Below are positions 1 to 5,661 of a DNA stretch of 9,000 bases, in pieces; the first letter of the stretch is position 1; every line of letters begins with the position of its first letter. A model generated the notes under the pieces. It searched no databases, was not told the DNA's origin, and was given only the letters and a program-made list of their open reading frames with translations. The translations under genes were made by a program, and so were the position numbers. Source of the DNA: Bacillota bacterium (lineage in GTDB: Bacteria; Bacillota; UBA4882; UBA8346); assembly GCA_003501335.1 (NCBI GenBank), contig DNPQ01000372.1:1-9000 (forward strand), read 5' to 3'.

Positions 1-102
1 TTTGGTCTGTTCGATATCAATTTCTCCGACGCGCTCGCGCGCCATCGGCAGCCGCATAAACCCAAATCCAAGTTTTGGTATATTTTCACCTAAATATGAC
101 AT
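1..102 (-). CDS. aldo/keto reductase, N-terminal fragment (runs off left edge)
   Basis: Reading the minus strand from an ATG at 102-100 gives 34 codons open to the window edge. They begin MSYLGENIPKLGFGFMRLPM and continue with GEIDIEQTK. The IPKLGFGFMRLPM block is the usual first strand of bacterial aldo/keto reductases, NADPH-dependent TIM-barrel enzymes. In anaerobes this subgroup often carries a C-terminal ferredoxin domain, but that part is outside the window. A strong AAGGAGG-type ribosome binding site lies at 107-114, about 4-5 bases before the ATG. The gene starts 21 bases after the stop of the flavodoxin-fold gene upstream, so it is very probably the third gene of the same operon. The family is fairly sure; the substrate cannot be stated. 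Confidence 0.82.
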   Translation of the reverse strand, partial: MSYLGENIPKLGFGFMRLPMARERVGEIDIEQTK

Positions 103-123
103 ATTGTCCTCCTTAAATATAGT

Positions 124-702
124 TCATACGCCCACGAAAATTTGATGCGCCGTATCATTTATCGATTGCAACACACTCTCTGCAATCCGGACGTCGCTAA
201 ACGGCATCGCTCCCAATACACGGATAGTATAAACGTTGGTAAAACCGAGTCGGTCGAAGAACCCGGTATATTTGGCGACGAGGTCTTTATAGGCATTCGG
301 ATCCGGATTGCCTTGCGACAGGATAAACACCAGCTTTTTCCCAGGTGCCAGCCGGCCGGGTCGGGGATTGGTTAGGTAATCCGGGAGGTAATACGAATAA
401 AACCGGTCGCACAATCCTTTGGTTTGGGCATTGATCTCTCCGATATAGACTGACGTACCGATGACCACTACATCAGCTATCCGGATCTCTTCCAGCACCT
501 CGGTGAGGTCATCCTTGGCCACGCAATGATCGAATTTTGTCTTGCAGGCCATACAGCCCTGGCAACCCCGATAGTTTAACCTGTTAAGTTGAAACGTCCT
601 TACCTGGGCTTTCTCTACCGGTAATTTCTCCAGTAACATCTGGGCTACGGTGGCGCTGTTTCCGCTAGATCGTGGACTGCCGATTACATTAATGATTTTC
701 AT
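124..702 (-). CDS. flavodoxin-fold NAD(P)H-dependent oxidoreductase, iron-sulfur-flavoprotein-like
   Basis: A 192-residue protein of the NADPH-dependent FMN reductase / flavodoxin family. The N-terminus MKIINVIGSPRSSGNS contains the GSPRxxGNS FMN-phosphate loop (residues 8-16). A compact C-x2-C-x2-C-x6-C motif follows (Cys47, 50, 53, 60). In iron-sulfur flavoproteins such a motif binds a [4Fe-4S] cluster, but many relatives keep the cysteines without proven cluster binding. The stretch IADVVVIGTSVYIGEI (about 74-89) is the second flavin-contacting strand and loop. The length is normal for the family. The start is supported by a GAGGAGGG site at 713-720. It lies 28 bases behind the SDR gene and 21 before the aldo/keto reductase, so the three look co-transcribed. 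Likely role: cytosolic electron transfer or reduction of quinones, nitro compounds or other electrophiles. The precise substrate is not inferable. Confidence 0.85.
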   Translation of the reverse strand: MKIINVIGSPRSSGNSATVAQMLLEKLPVEKAQVRTFQLNRLNYRGCQGCMACKTKFDHCVAKDDLTEVLEEIRIADVVVIGTSVYIGEINAQTKGLCDRFYSYYLPDYLTNPRPGRLAPGKKLVFILSQGNPDPNAYKDLVAKYTGFFDRLGFTNVYTIRVLGAMPFSDVRIAESVLQSINDTAHQIFVGV

Positions 703-730
703 TCCGAAAAAACCCTCCTCTTGTATATAA

Positions 731-1609
731 TTACTGCGCCCTCTTGATGTCCGCAGTCAATGAAGGCCCCTCCGGTCTCCATCCAAGCCGTTCCCGGGTC
801 AGCGCGCTCGATGTCGGATTGTCGATCGTCACCATGGCGGAAAGCCAGCCGAAGTGGGCATCGGCCTCTTCATGGAAAATACTGACGACCGGCAGGTTTA
901 GGCGGCTACCGATAGCCTCGGCAATGTCCCGGAATCGTATGCCTTCTTCGCCGACTCCATGCAGCCGCGAACCGGTCGGGGCAGCTTCCACGGCTAGCCG
1001 GAACAGATGCGCCGCATCGAGCCGGTGTACGGCTGGCCAGCGGTTAGACCCGTCACCGATGTAGGCCGAGACGCCTTTGTCACGGGCAAGGTCGATCAGA
1101 AGCGAGGCAAAGCCCTGCCGATCAGCGTCGTGCACGCACGGGGCCAGCCGCACTACCGCTGAGCGTACTCCGCGTTCAGCCAGTGCGAGGACCGCGTTCT
1201 CCGCCTCAACCCTTGGCAATCCGGCCGACCCCTGGTCCTCTTCCGTTGCCAAGCGCCCTGGCCTAGCCATTAAGGTTCCGGAGGTGATCACGAAGGGTTT
1301 TCCGGAGCCGACGAGAGCATCTCCCATTGCTTCGACGGCATGCAGATCGGTTGTGACTGCGCCATCGTATTGACTGAAATCGTGGATGAAGGCTAGGTGA
1401 ATGACGCCGTCCGCAGTAGCCGCTCCACTGCGCAGGCTGTCAAGATCTTCGAGCGAGCCGCGATGCGCCTCAGCCCCGGCAGCAGTCAACGCTACGGCGG
1501 ACTTGTCGGAGCGGGCAAGGCCCACCACTTGATGCCCAGCTTCAATAAGTTCGCGGACAACTGCCGATCCTATGCCTCCGGTTGCACCGGTAACAAAAAT
1601 ACGCATCAT
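731..1609 (-). CDS. atypical extended SDR, NAD(P)-dependent epimerase/dehydratase-like
   Basis: A 292-residue Rossmann-fold protein starting MMRIFVTGATGGIGSAVVRE. The dinucleotide-binding GxxGxxG is at Gly8, Gly11 and Gly14. The catalytic Ser position (TSG, Ser110) is present. At the place of the usual YxxxK pair I read AGLPR (129-133), so the Tyr is absent and Lys is Arg. This is typical of atypical SDRs whose reaction is uncertain. The motifs VGDGSNRWPAVHRLDAA and SALTRERLGW match a subgroup common in Proteobacteria and Actinobacteria. The gene is clearly richer in G and C, with GC-ending codons, than its neighbours, which suggests recent transfer. Two ATGs (1607-1609, 1604-1606) follow an AGGAGG at 1615-1620; the second has the better spacing (8 versus 5 bases). 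It is the first gene of the three-gene operon reading leftward. Confidence 0.85.
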   Translation of the reverse strand: MMRIFVTGATGGIGSAVVRELIEAGHQVVGLARSDKSAVALTAAGAEAHRGSLEDLDSLRSGAATADGVIHLAFIHDFSQYDGAVTTDLHAVEAMGDALVGSGKPFVITSGTLMARPGRLATEEDQGSAGLPRVEAENAVLALAERGVRSAVVRLAPCVHDADRQGFASLLIDLARDKGVSAYIGDGSNRWPAVHRLDAAHLFRLAVEAAPTGSRLHGVGEEGIRFRDIAEAIGSRLNLPVVSIFHEEADAHFGWLSAMVTIDNPTSSALTRERLGWRPEGPSLTADIKRAQ

Positions 1610-1821
1610 TAATTCCTCCTCAATAATTTAAATGTAAATATAATTGGGATTAGGCTACTCAATGTGCTTCTTTTCAGCCGAGATGTCGATGTTGAGAAGG
1701 CGATAAGTTACCCATTTTTCCTGTAAAATTTAAGTAAATCAGCATATGTCCCAAACTTTTTCAGAGATAATAAAGTGGATGTTACCGTACACTACCCAAA
1801 ATGATGGATAGACCCGCATTT

Positions 1822-2586
1822 TTAGTTTTTGTTAATCATCTCTGCAAGTGTTATGTCTGGATGATGATAACGGCCACGTTTTTGCGTTTTATCCTTGTAG
1901 TTGATGGCTTGTTTAGGACACCATTGGATACATGCCATACACTGCTCGCAGTGATGCAAAAACATTGGCTTGCCATCTAACATTTTTATATTTCCCACAG
2001 GACAAACCTTGCTGCAGGTTGTACAACCGTTACATGCTTCGTTAACATTGAACCCTTTGTCCCTGTTTGCCAGCAACTTCATAAAAGGCCCATGCATTAG
2101 TTCCATTGGATTGCTTTTAGCAGGTGGCTTTACAGCGAAACTTTGAATGTCCTTAATGATCTGCTTGGTGGCCTGGCTTTGTGCTTTTGCTTTGTTATCG
2201 GCATCATTTCCCATGGCGTATAAACCAACATAATTAGAAAAGCACCTAATGCTTTCATAGTAACTCAGTTTGCCACCCTTATCGCCAATGATTTTGCGGA
2301 TTTTTGTTATACCACCACCTGTACCGGATCCACTGGTGCAAACAGCAAAAACATAGCTGCTTTTATTTACTGACAGGTCAAGTACTTTTACAAACCTTTC
2401 AACCACGGCGGGCATACCACCGGCATAATTAGGATACACAATGCCGATTCGTTCGTATGTACTGCTTAAATTGTGCAATTTCCCCATTGATATTAGCTCA
2501 CAGTCTTCAATAGCGGTGGCGATATCTTTCGCCACTTTTAGACTGTTACCTGTACCGGAAAAATAGAATATGATATTCTTTGACAT
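1822..2586 (-). CDS. EFR1-family flavodoxin/ferredoxin fusion protein (copy 1)
   Basis: A 254-residue protein with an N-terminal flavodoxin-like domain and two C-terminal [4Fe-4S] ferredoxin motifs. The FMN phosphate loop SGTGNS is at residues 10-15 within MSKNIIFYFSGTGNS. The clusters use Cys185/188/191/195 and Cys213/216/219/223, both in CxxCxxCxxxCP form. The tail NYKDKTQKRGRYHHPDI is characteristic of EFR1-family proteins. These are cytosolic and can pass electrons between flavin and iron-sulfur partners. The start is supported by a GAAGGGAG site at 2595-2602, 8 bases upstream. The region before it is a long AT-rich gap, so it probably has its own promoter. It may read through into the SDR operon 212 bases downstream. 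A second complete paralogue lies at 4679-5470. Confidence 0.9.
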   Translation of the reverse strand: MSKNIIFYFSGTGNSLKVAKDIATAIEDCELISMGKLHNLSSTYERIGIVYPNYAGGMPAVVERFVKVLDLSVNKSSYVFAVCTSGSGTGGGITKIRKIIGDKGGKLSYYESIRCFSNYVGLYAMGNDADNKAKAQSQATKQIIKDIQSFAVKPPAKSNPMELMHGPFMKLLANRDKGFNVNEACNGCTTCSKVCPVGNIKMLDGKPMFLHHCEQCMACIQWCPKQAINYKDKTQKRGRYHHPDITLAEMINKN

Positions 2587-2878
2587 TTTGCATACTCCCT
2601 TCTCATATAAACTAGCGATTTTCTTCGATAATCTCGTGTTTTCTCCTGAATTATTTATTTCAAATCTCGCTTTGTACCGACTCCTGACGCATTAATTGAT
2701 TTAACCTGAATGTTTTCTGGCTAATTCAGAATATCGAGCAATAGTTTAAGGTTTAGTGCAGCAAAGTATGTGACATTTTATCGGATCCCTTCGGACTTCC
2801 GCTATAATTCGCAAGGGGGACTGCCAGCCCCATTCGAAATATTTCGCCTTGTTCTACACCAAATAAGCTTTACACAAT
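2587..2878. other. intergenic stretch with small palindromes, no gene found
   Basis: This 292-base gap separates the broken MDR gene from EFR1 copy 1, both leftward. I find no convincing gene. It holds a perfect 12-bp palindrome CGAAATATTTCG (2835-2846), just past the MDR stop. Beside it is a weak GGGG/CCCC hairpin (about 2816-2832), and further left a CTGAAT/ATTCAG inverted pair (2706-2711, 2724-2729). None is followed by a T-run on either strand, so none is a clear terminator. The promoter of EFR1 copy 1 should lie here but no good -35/-10 pair stands out. Confidence 0.4.
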
Positions 2879-3834
2879 TTATGGGACGATAACTATCCTT
2901 TTTCCATGTTCCTCCATGTTCCAAACTTTTTCAATGTCTTGAAGCGGATACTTTACAATGTCCATGCTTAATTTGCCTTGTTTTATCATATCCCATATAA
3001 GCTTGGTACCCTCAACAAGAGCCTCCGGTGGAGTCTGGGCACCCATCATTCCATAAATCTCAAGGCCTGAAGTCAACAGGCTTTGACCTGAGAGTTGTGC
3101 GGTCCGTCCTGCTAATCCTCCGATCAGAACGAAACGGGTTCTTTTACTGGGTATGCTGATCGCTGTTGGAGTAAAGGATTTTATGATAACTTCTGCCGGG
3201 TGGCCCCAAAGATAATCAAGGATTACATCGTAGCCTTTTCCGGCTTCTTTTTTTAAAGTTTCCACTATTTTCGCATCCGGCTGGTTAAGGTTAATAAAAG
3301 CATCAGCGCCCAACTCCCTCAGTTTTTCTCCTGATTCCGGATTTCTTCCTGTTCCAATAACCCGTCCTGCACCAAGATGTTTGGCAATCTGTACGGCAAG
3401 CATCCCTGAAACACTGGTAGCACCATTAATGAGTACAGTTTCACCCAATTGAAGCTTTGCGATATATCTAAGAGGACCGAGAGAACTTAATGCAGCAGAC
3501 GGGATTCTATAGTTATTTCTTGGGGAATTGGAGTGGCGTAAGCCTTTGGTACCGCTACCTTTTCCGCCATAGAACCATATGGAGGCTTTATACCTCGAAA
3601 ACTCACCAGTGTCCCATCTTCTAGAGAACCTATACCAGTATGACCGACAACAGCCGGTAAATTTGGATAGACTTGTTTGCTGGCAAAGTGAGAACCTGTT
3701 GCAAGCGTTTTGACTGCATAATCCAATATTACAGCCATTACCTTAACTGTAACTTCTCCATCCTTTAAAACAGGATCAGGAAAATCTTCGTACCTTGGAA
3801 TATCTCCTAACTTATAAATAACTGCTGCTTTCAT
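2879..3834 (-). pseudogene. quinone-oxidoreductase-like MDR (zinc-binding alcohol dehydrogenase superfamily), frameshifted
   Basis: Two reading frames together make one medium-chain dehydrogenase/reductase of about 320 residues, the normal size. The N-terminal GroES-like half runs from ATG 3832-3834 (MKAAVIYKLGDIPRYEDF) through GHTGIG and PYGSMAEKVAVPKAYATPIP. It loses frame after ITIE near 3503-3505 and stops at 3487-3489. The other half continues in a second frame from CCG at 3500-3502 (PSAALSSLGPLRYIAKLQ). It then carries the nucleotide-binding NGATSVSGMLAVQIAKHLGAG and ends at 2879. Net loss is 1 base modulo 3. Relatives have a few more residues at this junction, so roughly ten bases may be missing. 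The zinc ligands of true alcohol dehydrogenases are not evident; the family reduces quinones or enones with NADPH. A good AGGAGG lies at 3841-3846. The rest of both halves looks intact, so the lesion is recent or a sequencing error. Confidence 0.85.
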
Positions 3835-3905
3835 AGGGAACCTCCTCTTTTAAATATTTTCATGCTATTGCCGATACCGGAAAAATAGTAAATAACTTTT
3901 TTCAA
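3831..3905 (-). pseudogene. truncated EFR1-family remnant (24 codons), stop overlapping the MDR start
   Basis: From a TTG at 3903-3905 the minus strand encodes MKKVIYYFSGIGNSMKIF, then KRGGSL and a TGA at 3831-3833. The first 18 residues align directly with the start of both complete EFR1 proteins (NIIFYFSGTGNS, NIIFVFSGTGNS), including the FMN phosphate loop, here SGIGNS. A GGAGG at 3915-3919 sits 9 bases before the TTG, so the original translation start appears preserved. Everything after the first loop of the flavodoxin domain is gone. The tail KRGGSL is simply the MDR ribosome binding site read in frame. The stop TGA overlaps the MDR start as ATGA. It is therefore best read as a deletion scar, though it could act as a translated leader for the MDR gene. 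Confidence 0.7.
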
Positions 3906-4026
3906 GGATTATATCCTCCATCATTCTAACTTTAAAAGTAAATTGCTGTGGGGTTTCTGTTGCCTTGATTCTCTTTATCAGCTCACTGGTAAGCACCTCA
4001 AGATACTGTGTGTTCTTTAATATGCC
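3906..4026 (-). pseudogene. fragment of an unidentified coding sequence (inverted copy A)
   Basis: The minus strand is open from 4026 leftward for 53 codons to a TAG at 3865-3867, with no plausible start. The part that looks coding reads QYLEVLTSELIKRIKA, then TETPQQFTFKVRMMEDII. It precedes the EFR1 remnant, whose ribosome binding site lies inside it. Its core, 3960-4000, matches 4563-4603 on the opposite strand at 36 of 41 bases. Three of the five differences are silent in this frame and one is Leu/Ile, which argues that the frame was once under protein-level selection. I do not recognise the protein family. Confidence 0.45.
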
Positions 4027-4048
4027 TTAGTCCATTTGGGTCACTCCG

Positions 4049-4504
4049 TTATCCTTGGATGACAGAGGACTCTTGAGGGTTCCAATAATCCCGGATGAGC
4101 TTAATTCGTCCGTTCTTGGTGCAGCATACATCAATATAGCGCCTTTGATAGGCAGCGCCAGTTGCCAGTACGGTCCCGTGCCCTGTCATTTCTACTACAA
4201 CGCAGTCGGGATCGATCATGCGATGGATTTCGACATCTGTCATCCCTGTAAATGCGACGCTACCCAGAATTGCCTGATTGTACTTAATGATATTGCTTTT
4301 TCCCTCGACCCGCCGTGGCCGGCTGGGCGGGGCAAACGGAAATTCCATCACTGCATCTTCAGCCAGCAGATCGATCAAAGCCTGCAGATTTCCAGTACGG
4401 AATATTTCAAACAATTGTCCAATGACTTCGGCAGCTCCCATGGAATCTTGTCGTGCCGACGAAGACGGGCTGGCCGGTGATTGAGGATTTTGCAAATCGG
4501 ACAT
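4049..4504 (-). CDS. SnoaL/NTF2-like small protein
   Basis: A 151-residue protein. Residues 1-21 are Ser/Pro/Gln-rich and probably disordered. From MGAAEVIGQLFEIFRTGNLQ onward the pattern is that of the SnoaL-like / nuclear transport factor 2 superfamily: a helix pair, then LAEDAVMEFPFAPP, then the curved-sheet strands ending in RIKLIRDYWNP. Such proteins are small cone-shaped dimers acting as isomerases, hydrolases or ligand binders. They often accompany SDR and other small-molecule modifying enzymes, so the exact activity is open. A GGGAGGG site at 4512-4518 supports the first ATG at 4502-4504; an internal ATG (codon 22) would give the bare domain. It is transcribed alone. The operator candidate at 4533-4545 lies just upstream, and coding fragments flank it on both sides in inverted orientation. 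Confidence 0.78.
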   Translation of the reverse strand: MSDLQNPQSPASPSSSARQDSMGAAEVIGQLFEIFRTGNLQALIDLLAEDAVMEFPFAPPSRPRRVEGKSNIIKYNQAILGSVAFTGMTDVEIHRMIDPDCVVVEMTGHGTVLATGAAYQRRYIDVCCTKNGRIKLIRDYWNPQESSVIQG

Positions 4505-4523
4505 GTAATTTTCCCTCCCATGA

Positions 4524-4545
4524 AGTATAATCGGACCGACGGTCC
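4524..4545 (-). promoter_or_regulatory. promoter -10 and palindromic operator candidate for the SnoaL-like gene
   Basis: Upstream of the SnoaL-like gene the minus strand has TATACT (4529-4524), a good -10. Right behind it, where the -10/-35 spacer should be, sits a near-perfect palindrome, GGACC-GAC-GGTCC (4533-4545). A dyad in that place is a classic repressor position, and GACC/GGTC half-sites are common among TetR-family operators. No -35 of quality is visible. It does not resemble the ACGGAAT sites in front of the TetR gene here, so a different regulator is implied. Confidence 0.4.
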
Positions 4546-4563
4546 ACTTATCGCGCGATTTCT

Positions 4564-4676
4564 GAGGTGCTTACCAGCGAACTGCTAAAAGGAATCAAGG
4601 CAAAGGCGTATTTTATCTTAACCCACTTGACGAGGTGCACATTGAAATGAACGGAGAGGCATTGATACAAAGGTAG
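4564..4676 (+). pseudogene. fragment of the same unidentified coding sequence (inverted copy B)
   Basis: The plus strand encodes EVLTSELLKGIKAKA from 4564, nearly identical to EVLTSELIKRIKA of copy A on the other strand. The frame then closes at 4648-4650. After about 4605 a different frame, shifted by one base, looks like a natural C-terminus: GKGVFYLNPLDEVHIEMNGE, then ALIQR, with a TAG at 4674-4676. That suggests a frameshifted relic whose end is preserved. It stops two bases before the stop codon of the convergent EFR1 gene. The family is not recognised. No start codon or ribosome binding site of its own is visible. Confidence 0.4.
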
Positions 4677-4678
4677 AA

Positions 4679-5470
4679 TTAATAACTATTCAGCTTTGAC
4701 AGTTCCTGCCACGGAATATCAGGATGGGTGTAGCGCTTCCTGTTTTGCGTTTTATCCTTGTAGTTGATGGCTTTCACCGGGCAATGATGAATACAGGCTA
4801 AACATTGTTCACAGTGATGCTTAAAATATGGCTTTTTGTCCTGACCATAATCAATGTTGTTTACCGGGCAGACTTTTTGACAGATACCGCAATGAATACA
4901 CGCATCGGATACATTGTAATGCTTATCCATATGAGGGGCAAAGTGAACAAATCCCTTATATATAAGCTGCTCGAACGGTTTGATTCTCAATTTCGTCAAA
5001 GCGAAGGTCCTTTTTTTAATATTACCGATGATTGGCTCCAAATTGCAGGCCGATTCCCGTGATTCCTCTAGGGCGGTATCGCGCATGTTATACATGATGA
5101 TATAGTTTGAGAACATAGCGAGTTTTTCAGCGTAGTTGAGCGTGATCCCTTTTCGCTTCAGTAATTTACGTAGTTGAGCTGTCGCATTACAGGCGGTGTT
5201 CACACTCCCGCAAGTAGCGACGGCAAAAAAGTAGGCGTTCCGGCTATTTTGAAAATCAAACCGCGCCACAAAATCCTCGACCTTTGCAGGTATCCCCCGG
5301 TAATAAGTCGGATAGACAAAACCAATGACATCGTATTCATCCGTAAGAGTATATTTCTTAGGACAGCCCATGGATACAATTTCACAGTTTTCCAGTTCTT
5401 CTGCGATTTTCTTGGCTGCCCATAAGCTGTTGCCTGTTCCTGAAAAGACGAAAATGATGTTTTTTCCCAT
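4679..5470 (-). CDS. EFR1-family flavodoxin/ferredoxin fusion protein (copy 2)
   Basis: A 263-residue paralogue of the protein at 1822-2586. The flavodoxin loop SGTGNS is at residues 10-15. YDVIGFVYPTYYRGIP (about 45-60) is the second flavin-contacting segment. Two ferredoxin clusters are complete: Cys191/194/197/201 and Cys220/223/226/230. The tail NYKDKTQNRKRYTHPDI carries the family signature. The start is supported by AAGGAG at 5482-5487, 11 bases upstream. The gene is divergent from the TetR gene, with two operators between them. A TATAAT -10 (5536-5531) lies where its -35 would overlap operator 1, so repression by that TetR is the natural reading. It probably moves electrons to a partner oxidoreductase under inducing conditions. 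The partner is not identified; the neighbouring MDR, SDR and FMN reductase are candidates. Confidence 0.9.
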   Translation of the reverse strand: MGKNIIFVFSGTGNSLWAAKKIAEELENCEIVSMGCPKKYTLTDEYDVIGFVYPTYYRGIPAKVEDFVARFDFQNSRNAYFFAVATCGSVNTACNATAQLRKLLKRKGITLNYAEKLAMFSNYIIMYNMRDTALEESRESACNLEPIIGNIKKRTFALTKLRIKPFEQLIYKGFVHFAPHMDKHYNVSDACIHCGICQKVCPVNNIDYGQDKKPYFKHHCEQCLACIHHCPVKAINYKDKTQNRKRYTHPDIPWQELSKLNSY

Positions 5471-5530
5471 TATATTTTAAACTCCTTTATTCTATGGCGT
5501 GGTATCGTGTGCACATTTGTATGTGCAGAA

Positions 5531-5559
5531 ATTATAACTAAGAAATTGCTTCAATAAAC
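5531..5559 (-). promoter_or_regulatory. predicted promoter of EFR1 copy 2
   Basis: On the minus strand a perfect TATAAT (5536-5531) lies about 60 bases before the EFR1 start. With a 17-base spacer the -35 is GTTTAT (5559-5554), which is poor and overlaps the edge of operator 1 (5558-5575). A weak -35 covered by an operator fits a repressed promoter. The -10 is convincing, the -35 is not. Confidence 0.5.
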
Positions 5560-5575
5560 GGAATAATAATTCCGT
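5558..5575. promoter_or_regulatory. operator 1, probable TetR binding site
   Basis: ACGGAATAATAATTCCGT is an interrupted palindrome with 7-base arms ACGGAAT / ATTCCGT and a 4-base centre. It is repeated as its exact reverse complement at 5591-5608. It lies between the divergent EFR1 and TetR genes and overlaps the predicted EFR1 -35. Position and symmetry point to the adjacent TetR as the ligand-responsive binder. Confidence 0.75.
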
Positions 5576-5590
5576 TTGTAATAACATTAT

Positions 5591-5608
5591 ACGGAATTAT
5601 TATTCCGT
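5591..5608. promoter_or_regulatory. operator 2, probable TetR binding site
   Basis: ACGGAATTATTATTCCGT, the exact reverse complement of operator 1, starts 33 bases (about three helical turns) further right. Two dimers would therefore sit on the same DNA face. It directly abuts the -35 of the predicted TetR promoter (TTGTCA at 5609-5614), consistent with autoregulation. Confidence 0.75.
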
Positions 5609-5637
5609 TTGTCAATATTCAATTTTTCATGTAAAAT
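5609..5637 (+). promoter_or_regulatory. predicted promoter of the TetR gene
   Basis: TTGTCA (5609-5614), a 17-base spacer and TAAAAT (5632-5637): both boxes are one base from consensus. Transcription would start near 5644, leaving a leader of only about 18 bases that begins at the ribosome binding site (AAAGGGG, about 5646-5652). Operator 2 ends one base before the -35. Confidence 0.6.
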
Positions 5638-5661
5638 AAAAAAAGAAAGGGGATTATCTCC

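Noticed and set aside
744..1612. Open plus-strand frames opposite the SDR gene
   Set aside because: They lack ribosome binding sites and family motifs; long antisense frames are expected in a GC-rich gene.
4055..4480. 141-codon plus-strand frame opposite the SnoaL-like gene
   Set aside because: The minus-strand gene has a ribosome binding site, promoter and recognisable fold pattern; the plus frame has none.
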